A DNA stretch of 64,000 nt from Streptomyces aureus (GCF_000725495.1 NZ_JNZD01000024.1:121419-185418); one strand, 5' to 3'. Shown: positions 25,960 to 34,555, numbered from the stretch's first letter. The notes: generated by a model from the letters alone, not told the origin. Made by a program: numbers and translations.

Positions 25960-27506
25960 GATGACTCCTCGGGGGCAGGGCGGCCGGGGACGGCGGCGGG
26001 GGCGGGCCGGGAGGCCGGGGCCGCGAAGGCGGGGAGCAGGCCGAGCAGGACCGCCGCCGCCGGCAGCAGCGGGAGGGCGGGGGCGACCAGCGGGATCACC
26101 CCGGGGCTCAGCCCCGCGGGGTCCTGGGAGGCGGCGAGGATCATGAGGGCGGCGACCGCGACGCCCGATCCGGCGACCAGCCAGGCCCGCACGCCCCAGC
26201 GGTCCGGGCGGTAGCGCGTCCGCGGGGTGCGGCGGCCGCCCAGCCACAGTCCGGCGAGCGCCGCGCCGAGTCCGGCCAGCAGCACCGGCAGGCCATAGGT
26301 GTCGCCCGCCGCGGTCAGCAGTCCGTACGTGCCGGCGCAGACGCCGAGCAGTCCGCCCAGGGTGAGGGCCCCGGTGGTCCGGCGGACGGCCGGCGGGACC
26401 TGGGCCGTGCGGCCGTACCCGCGCGCGTCCATCGCCGCGGCAAGCGCGACCGAACGCTCCAGCGCGCCCTCCAGGACGGGAAGTCCCACGTGCAGCAGTC
26501 CGCGCAGCCCCCGGTCGGGACGGCCGCGGAGCCGGCGCGCGGCGCGCAGCCGCTGGACGTCGGCGATCAGATGCGGAGCGAAGGTCAGCGCGACGACCAC
26601 CGCGACACCCGCCTCGTACAGCGCCCCCGGCAGCGACTTGAGCAGGCGCGCCGGGTTCGCCAGGGCGTTGGCCGCGCCGACGCAGACGAGGAGCGCGGCC
26701 AGCTTCAGCCCGTCGTAGAGCGCGAAGAGCAGCCCCTCGGCGGTGACCCGGCCGCCGATGCGGACCCCCTGGGCCCAGTGCGGGAGGGGGATCTCGGGGA
26801 GGGTGACGATCACGTGCGTACCGGGGATCGGGGAGCCGAGGAAGACGGCGAACGCGAGCCGGATGACGAGGACGGCCGCGGCCAGCCGGACGAACGCGCC
26901 GTAGGAGCGGGCCCAGGGGGCGTCGGTGCGGTGGGTGGCCACGACGAAGCCGGCCACCGCCATCAGCAGCCCGAGCAGGAGCGGGTTCGTGGTGCGGGAG
27001 GCCGCCGTGCCGAGCCCCAGCGCCCAGACCCACCAGGCCCCGGGGTGCAGGGAGTTCGCCCGGCTCGCGGCAGGGGCGGCGAGGCGGGCCGCGGGAGCCG
27101 CAGGGGTGCGGGTGGTGCGGCCTGTGGTGCGGGTGGCGCGGCTCGTGGTGTCCGGGAGGGGGCGGGTGGTGCGGCTCGTGGTGTCCGGGAGGGGGCGAGC
27201 GGGGGAGCGCGGCGGTCGGCCCGCCCGGTCCCCGGGCGGTGAGGATCCGGCCCGGGGCGACGGTCCCGGGCGGCCGAGGCGCGGCGATCGTGTGCGGTTT
27301 TCGGCCGGCGACGCCTCCGTCGGCCCGGCGTCCGTCGGGCGCGGGGCCGGGGCGGCGACCGGGCCCGACGACGCCTCGGGCGTGGCCGGGTCCGGGTGCC
27401 GGGAGTCCTGCTCCCCGGATGTCCGGGGTTGTGCGGGCAGGCGGGAACTCCGCCCCGTCGCGGGGCGGTCGTCCATGGAGGCGGTCGGGCGGTCGGCGTC
27501 GCTCAT
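25956..27506 (-). CDS. ecfT: ECF transporter transmembrane component EcfT with long N-terminal extension
   Basis: A 516-residue protein. The C-terminal about 340 residues form EcfT: five to eight helices, the coupling-helix motif RLRAARRLRG and the signature ALAAAMDARGYGR that contacts the ATPases. The N-terminal about 170 residues are disordered and rich in Pro, Arg, Ser and Thr, with a tandem PLPDTTSRTTR-type repeat. EcfT proteins usually lack this and measure about 250-300 residues. The start at MSDADRP lies seven bases after the previous stop. A start nearer the membrane part cannot be excluded, but the extension keeps GC3 bias and is probably translated. Confidence 0.86.
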   Translation of the reverse strand: MSDADRPTASMDDRPATGRSSRLPAQPRTSGEQDSRHPDPATPEASSGPVAAPAPRPTDAGPTEASPAENRTRSPRLGRPGPSPRAGSSPPGDRAGRPPRSPARPLPDTTSRTTRPLPDTTSRATRTTGRTTRTPAAPAARLAAPAASRANSLHPGAWWVWALGLGTAASRTTNPLLLGLLMAVAGFVVATHRTDAPWARSYGAFVRLAAAVLVIRLAFAVFLGSPIPGTHVIVTLPEIPLPHWAQGVRIGGRVTAEGLLFALYDGLKLAALLVCVGAANALANPARLLKSLPGALYEAGVAVVVALTFAPHLIADVQRLRAARRLRGRPDRGLRGLLHVGLPVLEGALERSVALAAAMDARGYGRTAQVPPAVRRTTGALTLGGLLGVCAGTYGLLTAAGDTYGLPVLLAGLGAALAGLWLGGRRTPRTRYRPDRWGVRAWLVAGSGVAVAALMILAASQDPAGLSPGVIPLVAPALPLLPAAAVLLGLLPAFAAPASRPAPAAVPGRPAPEESS

Positions 27507-27513
27507 GACCTGG

Positions 27514-28182
27514 CTAGCCCTTGCGCCGGCGGGCCTGCCAGACGGCCGCCGCGCCCAGCGCGGCCACCGCCGCCGCTCCCGCCAGCACGCCCACGGAGGG
27601 GCCGTGCCCGGCCGGCGCGGAGGCGTGCGGCTTCGTGGTGGCGGCCGGTGTTCCGGTCGGGCCGCCGGCCGCGACCGGGTCGCCACAGCCCGTTCTCGGA
27701 TAGCCCGTGATGGCGCACAGCAGGGCGTTGGTGTCGTAGCGCAGCGGAGCCGCGACCGCGGCCAGGGCCTCCGCGGTGCTCGCGTCGGGGGCGACCCGGG
27801 CGCAGGCGGTGCGCGCGGCCGGGGGCGTCTCGCCGGACGGCGCGTCCGCGGCCGTACCAGGGTCGATGACCAGGGCGATCCGCTTCGTGCCGTGCCGGGC
27901 GGGCGTCTTGGCGCATATCGCCGCGAACTCCCGCTCCCCGCGCGGCTGTACGGCGTGCTGTGAGTCCTCGCTCACCGCGAAGCGGAATCCCTGGACGTCA
28001 CCGTCGGACGGCCGCGCGGTCGACGGGCCCTCGGTGGCGTACGTCCACTTCCCGCCGGTCAGGTCCCAGAAGGACCAGTAGCGGTAGCCGACGGCCCGGG
28101 CCTGCCCCGCGCCGCCGAGGACGAGGAGCAGGAGGGCCAGCGCGAGGGCCAGGGCGGGCGCGGCCGTCCGACGGGTGGTCAC
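27514..28182 (-). CDS. SCO2322-family surface protein with beta domain resembling the transcobalamin C-terminus
   Basis: A 222-residue exported protein. It has a signal peptide (MTTRRTAAPALALALALLLL, cleavage near ARA-V), a small beta domain YRYWSFWDLTGGKWTYATEGP followed by DGDVQGFRFAV (about residues 32-72), several Cys, and a C-terminal helix with positive tail (VLAGAAAVAALGAAAVWQARRRKG) that anchors it. The YWSxW...WTY...DGxVxGxRF pattern recalls DUF4430-type domains, found at the C-terminus of B12-binding transcobalamins. It sits second in the B12-riboswitch operon and its GTG overlaps the previous stop. A role in corrinoid capture is inferred. Confidence 0.8.
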   Translation of the reverse strand: MTTRRTAAPALALALALLLLVLGGAGQARAVGYRYWSFWDLTGGKWTYATEGPSTARPSDGDVQGFRFAVSEDSQHAVQPRGEREFAAICAKTPARHGTKRIALVIDPGTAADAPSGETPPAARTACARVAPDASTAEALAAVAAPLRYDTNALLCAITGYPRTGCGDPVAAGGPTGTPAATTKPHASAPAGHGPSVGVLAGAAAVAALGAAAVWQARRRKG

Positions 28183-29420
28183 AGCTGCTGCTTCTTGTTG
28201 CGTCCGCTGAGCAGGAAGCCGATTCCGATGCCCGCGACCAGGCCGATGCCGACGATCCACCAGACGCCGAGCCCGTTGCCGTCGTCCTTCTTCTCGTCGT
28301 TCTTCTTCTCGCTCGGGCTCGCTGTGGCGCCGGCCGCGACCGGGGCCGGGCCCGTGGCGGCGAGCCGGGCGACCAGGTCCTCGCCGCCGAAGTGGCGCGG
28401 GTCGGTGCCGCTGGTGTGCGCGGCGAAGATGAGCTGCGCGTACGCGGCGGGACCGGACTTGGCGGCCCAGTCGGCGGAGTTCTTCTCCAGCCAGGCGAGC
28501 GGCTTCTTCGCTTCCTTCGTCGCGCCGATGGCCGACAGCGCCACGACCGCGTCCGCCGTGTTGCCGTAGTCGGGCTGGTCCGCGGCGCCGGGGAGCGCGG
28601 ACTTCAGGTACGAGGTCTTCGCCATGGTCTTGACGAGGTATTCGGCGCCGTTGGCCGCCGCGTCCGCCAGGTCGGGCTTGTCGGCGATGTGGCAGCCGGT
28701 GAGGGCGAACGTGTTGCCGGGCTCCGCCGCGAAGCCCTGGCCCATGCCGGCGGTCACGCCGGCCGCGGTGGCGTCCGCGTTGGCGGCCAGCTTGCCCTTC
28801 TTGTCGGGCTGGTAGGCGAAGGCGCCGTCGCCCTCCGCGTCGCAGGCCGTCGACAGCTTCAGCAGGGCGTCGGTCGGCGACTTGCCGTCCTTGGTGACGC
28901 TCGCGGGCTTCTCGCCGACCGCCTTCAGCGCGCCGATCACGACGGACGTCGAGTTGGTGTCGCTGGGGCCGCCGGCCATGTAGCCCCAGCCGCCGTCCTT
29001 GTTCTGTACGGACTTCAGCCAGGCCACGGCCTTGCCGGTGGCGTCGTCGTGTCCGCCGAGGGCGCCGAGCGCCTGGACGGCGGCGGCGGTGCTGTTGGTG
29101 TCGATCTGCGTCTTCGCGTCGCACGCGGCGCTCGCGTCGGCGCGGTACGCGGCGAAGGCGCCGTTCGCGCACTGCTGGCCGGTCAGCCAGCCCACCGCCG
29201 AGGAGGCGGGGCTCTGGCCGACGGTGTGCTGGGCGAGCAGCGCGAGCGACTGGCGCCAGACGCCGTCGTAGGTCGGGTCGGCGGTGCCGAACAGGCCCGA
29301 GGGGAGGGCCGCCGAGGGCGACGGCGAGGGGGACGAACCGGCGGCGGACGCGGCCGGTGCGACGACCGCCCCGATGACGGCGGTGGCGGCCAGTACCGCT
29401 GCGGTGCGGCGAACAAACAT
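28179..29420 (-). CDS. surface-anchored alpha/alpha-toroid (prenyltransferase-like) protein of the B12-type ECF operon
   Basis: A 413-residue exported protein with signal peptide (MFVRRTAAVLAATAVIGAVVAPAASA), an all-helical repeat domain, and a C-terminal membrane helix WWIVGIGLVAGIGIGFLL with a basic tail. The helical part has the repeating NGAFAAY, DGGWGYMAGG and DGAFAYQ segments of the squalene-cyclase/prenyltransferase toroid. That fold is also the alpha domain of intrinsic factor and transcobalamin. No cyclase DxDD motif is visible, so catalysis is unlikely. As first gene behind the cobalamin riboswitch it probably binds corrinoid outside the membrane. GGGAGAG precedes the ATG. Confidence 0.84.
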   Translation of the reverse strand: MFVRRTAAVLAATAVIGAVVAPAASAAGSSPSPSPSAALPSGLFGTADPTYDGVWRQSLALLAQHTVGQSPASSAVGWLTGQQCANGAFAAYRADASAACDAKTQIDTNSTAAAVQALGALGGHDDATGKAVAWLKSVQNKDGGWGYMAGGPSDTNSTSVVIGALKAVGEKPASVTKDGKSPTDALLKLSTACDAEGDGAFAYQPDKKGKLAANADATAAGVTAGMGQGFAAEPGNTFALTGCHIADKPDLADAAANGAEYLVKTMAKTSYLKSALPGAADQPDYGNTADAVVALSAIGATKEAKKPLAWLEKNSADWAAKSGPAAYAQLIFAAHTSGTDPRHFGGEDLVARLAATGPAPVAAGATASPSEKKNDEKKDDGNGLGVWWIVGIGLVAGIGIGFLLSGRNKKQQL

Positions 29421-29529
29421 GACTCTCCCTGCGGGGAGCCGGGCAGCACCGGGCACGCTCAGGCATCCGGGCGGCTCCGGCTCCGTATGCCTCGACGGTG
29501 CCGGCCGTCGGCGGGCTGCCGAGGGCACG

Positions 29530-29645
29530 AGCCGGTCACGTCCCGTGCGAGGCGATCCGGCTCACCACCGAAGTGGCTCACGGTTGCGGGTCAGCGCCGG
29601 ATTTGCACCGGCTTCTCCTCGTAAGGGTGTGATGACGACGCGCTC
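29530..29645 (-). promoter_or_regulatory. cobalamin (B12) riboswitch
   Basis: On the minus strand the sequence shows the conserved B12 aptamer core: gaagccggtgcaaatccggc, then gctgacccgcaaccgtga, gccacttcggtgg and gagccggatcgcctcgcac. A further hairpin (gcacg...cgtgc) follows towards the gene and may be the expression platform. It lies about 110 bp ahead of the first gene of the ECF operon, so high cobalamin should switch that operon off. Motif match is direct; the response is known for the family. Confidence 0.93.
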
Positions 29646-29730
29646 ACTCTACCGGCCGCCCCGAATCCGCCGGGTGTTGCCTGGGGCACGGGCCCACAGT
29701 GACCTGGGCGACATCCGCTAGGTTCGGGTC

Positions 29731-30393
29731 ATGCGTACGGGGAGACTGCTCGGCTCGGGACGTTCGGCGGACGTCTACGAGGTGGACGAGGCGTGGGTGC
29801 TGCGGCGGGATCGCGGCGGCTGGGGTGACGCGACGGCCGAGGCGGCGGTGATGCAGCACGTGCGCTCGCACGGCTATCCGGTGCCGGGCGTGCGGGCCGC
29901 GACCCGCGGGGACCTGGTGATGGAGCGGCTGTCCGGGCCGACCATGCTGGAGGCGTTCGGACAGGGACTGCTCTCCGCCCAGGAGGCCGGGCTCACCCTG
30001 GCGCGGCTGCTGCGCAAGCTGCACGCCCTGCCTGCCCGGATCTCCGCCGACCCCGCGGTCCGGATCCTTCATCTGGATCTGCACCCCGACAACGTGATGC
30101 TCACCCCGGACGGGCCGAAGGTCATCGACTGGTCCAACACCGAGGAGGGGGCGCCCGGTCTGGACTGGGCCATGTCCGCCGTGATCCTCGCCCAGGTCGC
30201 CGTCGGCGGCGAGACGATCGGGGACGTGGCCGAGGAGACGCTGGAGGCGCTGCTCGACGGGAACGAGGACCAGGTGACCGAGGCCGGGCTCGTGGAGGCG
30301 GGCGCGCGCCGGGCGGCCAACCCGACCATGAGCACGCGGGAGGTCGAACTCCTGGGGCCGGCCGACGAGTTGATCCGGAGCCTGCTGGGTTGA
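29731..30393 (+). CDS. aminoglycoside phosphotransferase-family kinase-like protein
   Basis: A 220-residue small-molecule kinase-like protein of the APH/choline kinase fold. The nucleotide-binding start is LLGSGRSADVYEVDEAWVLRR, and the catalytic loop is ILHLDLHPDNVMLTPDGPKVIDWSN, with catalytic Asp, Asn and the metal-binding Asp. It is shorter than typical resistance enzymes (about 260-270). The phosphate acceptor is unknown, and resistance should not be assumed. The ATG has only a weak ribosome site. It is divergent from the B12 operon. Confidence 0.82.
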   Translation: MRTGRLLGSGRSADVYEVDEAWVLRRDRGGWGDATAEAAVMQHVRSHGYPVPGVRAATRGDLVMERLSGPTMLEAFGQGLLSAQEAGLTLARLLRKLHALPARISADPAVRILHLDLHPDNVMLTPDGPKVIDWSNTEEGAPGLDWAMSAVILAQVAVGGETIGDVAEETLEALLDGNEDQVTEAGLVEAGARRAANPTMSTREVELLGPADELIRSLLG

Positions 30394-30508
30394 GCCGTCG
30401 GGCGTCGGGTCTCGGGCGTCGGGTGGCGGGTGGTCGGCCGTCGGTGGGTCGGAGGGTCGGTGGTCGGCCCTCGCAGGTCGGTGGGTGCCGGCCGTGGGTG
30501 CCGGGGGC

Positions 30509-31588
30509 TCACACCGCCGCGTACGTCACCGGGTCGCTGCCCGGCACCGCCTCCGCCCGGCCCAGTTTCACCAGCCGGCGGATGTGCGCCTCGGCCTCGG
30601 AGACGGCGATGTTGCGGGATCCGTAGGGGATCTCGGCCCAGGGGCGGTTCCACTCCATGCGCTCGGCGAGCTGCCAGGGCGTGAGCGGGGTCGAGAGCAG
30701 CGTGAGCAGTCCGTCGAGCCGTTCCTCGTGGTGCGCGAGCAGTTCCGTGACCCGCGAGGGGGCGTCGGTGAAGACGTGCTGGTGGGCGGGGAGCACCTCG
30801 GCGGGGGCGAGGCGTCCGACCCGCTCCAGGGAGTCGAGGTAGTCGCCGAGCGGATCGGCGATCTCGCCGAGGCTCTCGATGCCGTTCGCGGTGGGAGGGC
30901 GGCCGTGGGTGTCCGGGTCCTCGTAGAGACCGATGTGCGGGGTGATCCGCGGGAGCAGGTGGTCGCCGGAGAACAGCCGCCCGTTGCCCGGCAGTCGGGC
31001 CGGGTGGGCCTCCTCCAGGTGCAGGCACACATGTCCGGGGGTGTGGCCGGGGGTCCAGATCGCGCGCAGTCTCCGGCCGGGGAGGGGCAGGAGTTCGCCG
31101 GGGACGATCTCGCGGTCGGGCAGGGCGGGGGAGAAGCCGGGCAGCGTGCCGGGGCGGCGGGACGGCCGGTCCGTCTCGCGCAGCGGGGCGATGTGTTCCT
31201 CGGGGGCGCCGGAGGCCTCCAGTTTGGCGGCCATGTAGGCGAACCAGCGCTCGGGCCGGTTCTCCCGGGTGCGCCGGACGATCGCGGTGTCGGCGGCGTG
31301 CATCGCGATCCAGGCGCCGGACGCCTCGCGGACCCGGCCGGACAGTCCGTGGTGGTCGGGGTGGTGGTGGGTGATGACCACGCCGTGGATCTCCTCGACG
31401 GAGGTTCCGCAGGCGGTGATCCCCCGGGTGAGGGTGTCCCAGGAGGCGGGGTCGTCCCAGCCGGTGTCGACGAGGACGGGTCCCGCGTCGGTGGCGACCA
31501 GATACACCAGCGTGTGGCCGAGCGGGTTGTCCGGGATGGGGACCCTGATCGACCGTACGCCCCCGCCGTGATCGGTCACCTGCGTCAT
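30509..31588 (-). CDS. MBL-fold metallo-hydrolase
   Basis: A 359-residue metallo-beta-lactamase-fold hydrolase. The metal site is GVVITHHHPDHHGLSG (HxHxDH, about residues 81-96), with later ligands in IWTPGHTPGHVCLHLEE and LFSGDHLLPRITPHI. A C-terminal helical domain (EERLDGLLTLLSTPLTPWQLAERM and onward) is typical of the thioesterase-like branch. The ATG at MTQVTDHGG is chosen; upstream residues are not conserved in type. A KstR box lies 37 bp upstream, between this gene and the aldehyde dehydrogenase, so it may hydrolyse a CoA thioester or lactone in steroid breakdown. That role is inferred. Confidence 0.84.
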   Translation of the reverse strand: MTQVTDHGGGVRSIRVPIPDNPLGHTLVYLVATDAGPVLVDTGWDDPASWDTLTRGITACGTSVEEIHGVVITHHHPDHHGLSGRVREASGAWIAMHAADTAIVRRTRENRPERWFAYMAAKLEASGAPEEHIAPLRETDRPSRRPGTLPGFSPALPDREIVPGELLPLPGRRLRAIWTPGHTPGHVCLHLEEAHPARLPGNGRLFSGDHLLPRITPHIGLYEDPDTHGRPPTANGIESLGEIADPLGDYLDSLERVGRLAPAEVLPAHQHVFTDAPSRVTELLAHHEERLDGLLTLLSTPLTPWQLAERMEWNRPWAEIPYGSRNIAVSEAEAHIRRLVKLGRAEAVPGSDPVTYAAV

Positions 31589-31624
31589 GCGCTTCCACCC
31601 ATCGCCGATTCCCGCCACTATAAC

Positions 31625-31638
31625 TAGAACGGGTTCCA
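31625..31638. promoter_or_regulatory. kstR box: KstR-type operator between MBL hydrolase and aldehyde dehydrogenase
   Basis: TAGAACGGGTTCCA is a full match to TnnAACnnGTTnnA. It is placed where it could control both divergent promoters. Confidence 0.72.
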
Positions 31639-31735
31639 ATGGGAGCCCAAGTCGACTGTCCCGTCCGGGCGGAGGGGTGGACGGCGGTGTCAGCGCCGTG
31701 GACTCGTCCGGCTGGAACTGGTATCAGTTCTGGTA

Positions 31736-31752
31736 TCTGATGAACCGTCAGA
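31736..31752. promoter_or_regulatory. TCTGAC-N5-GTCAGA palindrome, site 2
   Basis: TCTGATGAACCGTCAGA lies 38 bp upstream of the aldehyde dehydrogenase start. Just before it, a separate palindrome GAACTG-N4-CAGTTC spans 31715-31730 and may be part of the same control region. Confidence 0.65.
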
Positions 31753-31789
31753 CATGGCGCGGGAGCGCGCTCTGGGGAGGCAGTCGGCC

Positions 31790-33247
31790 ATGACCGAGCT
31801 CGTGGAACACGGACAGCTGTTCATCGGCGGGGAGTTGACCGACCCGCTCGGCAAGGACGTCATCGAGGTGATCTCCCCGCACACCGAGGAGGTCATCGGC
31901 CGGGTGCCGCACGCCTCGGCCGCGGACGTCGACCGGGCCGTCGCCGCGGCGCGCCGGGCGTTCGACGAGGGGCCCTGGCCGCGCATGGACCTCGACGAGC
32001 GGATCGCGGTGGTGACCCGGATCAAGGACGCCATCGCGGTGCGCCACGAGGAGATCGCCCGGGTCATCTCCTCGGAGAACGGCTCCCCCTACTCCTGGAG
32101 CGTCCTGGCGCAGGCCCTCGGCGCGATGATGGTGTGGGACGCCGCGATCACGGTCGCGCGCGGCTACCCGTACGAGGAGAACCGCGACGGGGTCCTCGGC
32201 AAGCTGCTGGTCCGGCGTGAGCCGGTGGGCGTGGTGGCGGCCGTGGTGCCCTGGAACGTCCCGCAGTTCGTGGCGGCGGCCAAGCTCGCGCCCGCGCTGC
32301 TGACCGGCTGCACCGTCGTGCTGAAGCCGTCGCCCGAATCGCCCCTGGACGCCTATCTGCTGGGCGAGATCGCGCGGGAGGCCGGACTGCCCGAGGGCGT
32401 GCTGTCGATCCTCCCGGCCGACCGTGAGGTCAGCGAGTACCTGGTCGGACACCCCGGCGTCGACAAGGTCTCCTTCACCGGCTCGGTCGCCGCGGGCAAG
32501 CGGGTCATGGAGGTCGCCGCCCGCCGTCTCACGCGCGTGACGCTGGAGCTGGGCGGCAAGTCGGCGGCCGTCGTGCTGCCGGACGCGGACCTCACCACCG
32601 CGGTCCCCGGGATCGTCTCGGCGGCCTGGATGAACAACGGCCAGGCGTGCGTGGCCCAGACCCGCATCCTCGTGCCCCGCTCCCGCTACGACGAGTTCGC
32701 GGACGCCTTCGCCACGGCGGCGAACGCGCTGGTCGTCGGCGATCCGCTCGACCCGGCCACCCAGGTCGGACCGCTCGTCGCCGAGCGCCAGCAGCGCCGC
32801 AACCTCGACTACATCCGCATCGGCCAGGAGGAGGGCGCCAAGATCCTCGCCGGCGGCGGGCGCCCCCAGGGGCTGGACCGCGGCTGGTACGTCGAGCCGA
32901 CCCTGTTCGGGGACGTCGACAACGCGATGCGGATCGCCCGGGAGGAGATCTTCGGCCCGGTGATCTGTCTGCTCCCCTACGGCGACGAGGCCGAGGCCGT
33001 GAAGATCGCCAACGACTCGGACTACGGGCTGAGCGGCAGTGTCTGGACGGCGGACGTCGCCCATGGCATCGACATCGCCCGGCAGGTCCGTACCGGCACC
33101 TACTCGGTGAACACCTTCAGCCTCGACATGCTGGGCCCCTTCGGCGGCTACAAGAACTCGGGCCTGGGGCGGGAGTTCGGACCCGAGGGGTACGGCGAGT
33201 ACCTGGAGCACAAGATGATCCACCTGCCGGCCGGCTGGGAGGCCTGA
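31790..33247 (+). CDS. aldehyde dehydrogenase (NAD(P)+-dependent)
   Basis: A 485-residue ALDH-superfamily enzyme. It has the Asn of VVPWNVPQFVAAAKLAPAL, cofactor-binding GSVAAGKRVM, the general-base Glu in VTLELGGKSAAVVLPDADL and the nucleophilic Cys in NNGQACVAQTRILV (about residue 287), followed by EEIFGPVICLLPY. It oxidises an aldehyde to an acid; in this setting the steroid side-chain aldehyde made by CYP125 or the C22 aldehyde is a reasonable but unproven substrate. GGGGAGG precedes the ATG; an ATG 12 codons upstream abuts the operator and is less likely. The ferredoxin gene follows immediately. Confidence 0.9.
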   Translation: MTELVEHGQLFIGGELTDPLGKDVIEVISPHTEEVIGRVPHASAADVDRAVAAARRAFDEGPWPRMDLDERIAVVTRIKDAIAVRHEEIARVISSENGSPYSWSVLAQALGAMMVWDAAITVARGYPYEENRDGVLGKLLVRREPVGVVAAVVPWNVPQFVAAAKLAPALLTGCTVVLKPSPESPLDAYLLGEIAREAGLPEGVLSILPADREVSEYLVGHPGVDKVSFTGSVAAGKRVMEVAARRLTRVTLELGGKSAAVVLPDADLTTAVPGIVSAAWMNNGQACVAQTRILVPRSRYDEFADAFATAANALVVGDPLDPATQVGPLVAERQQRRNLDYIRIGQEEGAKILAGGGRPQGLDRGWYVEPTLFGDVDNAMRIAREEIFGPVICLLPYGDEAEAVKIANDSDYGLSGSVWTADVAHGIDIARQVRTGTYSVNTFSLDMLGPFGGYKNSGLGREFGPEGYGEYLEHKMIHLPAGWEA

Positions 33248-33249
33248 GG

Positions 33250-33483
33250 ATGGGCGACCGCTGGCAGGTCGGGGTCGACCGTTCCGTCTGCATCGGCTCG
33301 GCCCAGTGCGTCCACCTCGCCCCGGACGCCTTCCGCCTCGACTCCGCCATGCAGTCCCATCCCGTCGAGCCGGAGACCGACGCCAACGAGAGGATCCTCG
33401 AGGCGGCCGAGGGCTGCCCGGTCGAGGCGGTGATGATCGCCCTGCTGGGCAGCGGCGAGCCCGTGTTCCCGCCGGAGGAGTGA
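33250..33483 (+). CDS. 3Fe-4S ferredoxin (P450-type)
   Basis: A 77-residue ferredoxin. VDRSVCIGSAQCVHLAPDAFRL gives two cluster Cys with a five-residue gap in which the usual second Cys is replaced, and EAAEGCPVEAVMI gives the third Cys-Pro, the pattern of 3Fe-4S ferredoxins that feed electrons to P450s. It begins two bases after the stop of the aldehyde dehydrogenase, so the two are co-transcribed. The only P450 in the window is CYP125, also under the proposed regulon, making it the likely electron acceptor. Confidence 0.9.
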   Translation: MGDRWQVGVDRSVCIGSAQCVHLAPDAFRLDSAMQSHPVEPETDANERILEAAEGCPVEAVMIALLGSGEPVFPPEE

Positions 33484-33522
33484 CCCGCGCCGGGGGCGGC
33501 GCGGGGGCGTCGCCCGGGGGAC

Positions 33523-33546
33523 CGGCCGGCGTGCGCCCGCCGGCCG
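33523..33546 (+). terminator. hairpin between ferredoxin and kstR genes
   Basis: cggccggc pairs with gccggccg over an 8-base loop, 40 bp after the ferredoxin stop. The two genes are convergent, and further GC-rich gccgcccgggcc iterations follow. Confidence 0.55.
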
Positions 33547-33617
33547 CCCGGGCCGGGGAGGTCGCGGAGGCCGCCCGGGCCGCGGAGGCCGCCCGGGCCG
33601 TGGCCGTCGGCGCGGAC

Positions 33618-34319
33618 CTAGCCGTCGGCCGGGTCGGTCAGGTCGATCAGGCGGCAGACCGTCTCGATGTCTATCTTGACCTGCGCGATGGAGGCGCGGC
33701 CGGACAGCCAGGTGATCAGGGCCGAGTGCCAGGTGTGCTCGATGACCCGGACGGCGGAGAGCTGCGCCGGCGTCGGGTCGTCGAGGCCCATCGCGTCCAG
33801 GATGATCACGGTGGTCTGCCGGGAGACCTGGTCGACCTCGGGGCTGACGCTGCGGTCCGCGAACGTGAGCGCGCGGACCATGGCGTCGGCCAGGTGCGGC
33901 TCGCGCTGGAGGGCGCGGAACGCCCGCATCAGCGTCTCCGCCACCCGCTCCGCCGCGCTGTCACCGGCCGGCGGCTTCTTGCGGAGCGTCCCGTGCATGT
34001 GCTCCAGCTGGTCCTGCATCGTGGCGACCAGCAGGTGCACCTTCGAGGGGAAGTAGCGGTACAGGGTGCCGAGGGCCACCTGCGAGGACTCCGCGACCTC
34101 GCGCATCTGCACCGCGTCGAAACCGCCCCGGCTGGCCAGCTGCGCGCTCGCGTGCAGGATCCGGCGGCGGCGCGCCTCCTGCCGCTCGGTGAGCGGGGGA
34201 GAGGCGGGTTGCGACATGGAGTGCGGCCGGGTGTGCGCGGCGTGGGACGGTGCGGCGGGCGTGCCCGCCCCCGGCGCCGGTCGCGCGCTGTTCGAGTCGG
34301 CCTTGGCTTCCGCAGGCAT
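33618..34319 (-). CDS. kstR: TetR-family repressor KstR (steroid catabolism)
   Basis: A TetR repressor of about 233 residues closely resembling mycobacterial KstR. The DNA-binding part is ERQEARRRRILHASAQLASRGGFDAVQMREVAESSQVALGTLYRYFPSKVHLLVATM. The phrases GG[FY][DE]AVQMR.VA and VALGTLYRYFPSKVHLLV are KstR-like. The C-terminal part FRALQREPHLADAMVRALTFADRSVSPEVDQV and ITWLSGRAS also match. KstR senses 3-oxo-cholestenoyl-CoA and blocks cholesterol genes. The start is uncertain: three in-frame ATGs exist, and the conserved part begins at a later one (34217). A KstR box lies upstream, suggesting autoregulation. Confidence 0.88.
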   Translation of the reverse strand: MPAEAKADSNSARPAPGAGTPAAPSHAAHTRPHSMSQPASPPLTERQEARRRRILHASAQLASRGGFDAVQMREVAESSQVALGTLYRYFPSKVHLLVATMQDQLEHMHGTLRKKPPAGDSAAERVAETLMRAFRALQREPHLADAMVRALTFADRSVSPEVDQVSRQTTVIILDAMGLDDPTPAQLSAVRVIEHTWHSALITWLSGRASIAQVKIDIETVCRLIDLTDPADG

Positions 34320-34487
34320 GGGTCCGTTCCGTGACATCAGCGAGGAGCGAGAAGCGGGTACGACAGGTGCGGCACCACCGAGTGGATCAGTCGATTCCGC
34401 CGCGCCGTCGTGGCGTGAATCACCTGATCCACCGCTCACAGCGGCGCTACCTGCCGGTAGATTCAGTGCTCCGTGAACGATCAAGTC

Positions 34488-34501
34488 TGAAACTTGTTCT
34501 A
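34488..34501. promoter_or_regulatory. kstR box: KstR-type operator between kstR and the glycosyltransferase operon
   Basis: TGAAACTTGTTCTA is a full match to TnnAACnnGTTnnA. It is 54 bp upstream of the glycosyltransferase start and 170-270 bp from the kstR start candidates, so it could control either or both. Confidence 0.68.
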
Positions 34502-34555
34502 GATTAGCGTCCCGGCGTAATCTCGCGGGAAAGTGCAGGGAGAAGGGGACCGGAA

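Noticed and set aside
30394..30508. ggtcgg-rich iterations after the phosphotransferase gene
   Set aside because: Irregular spacing, so not a true tandem array; probably simple-sequence drift between convergent genes.
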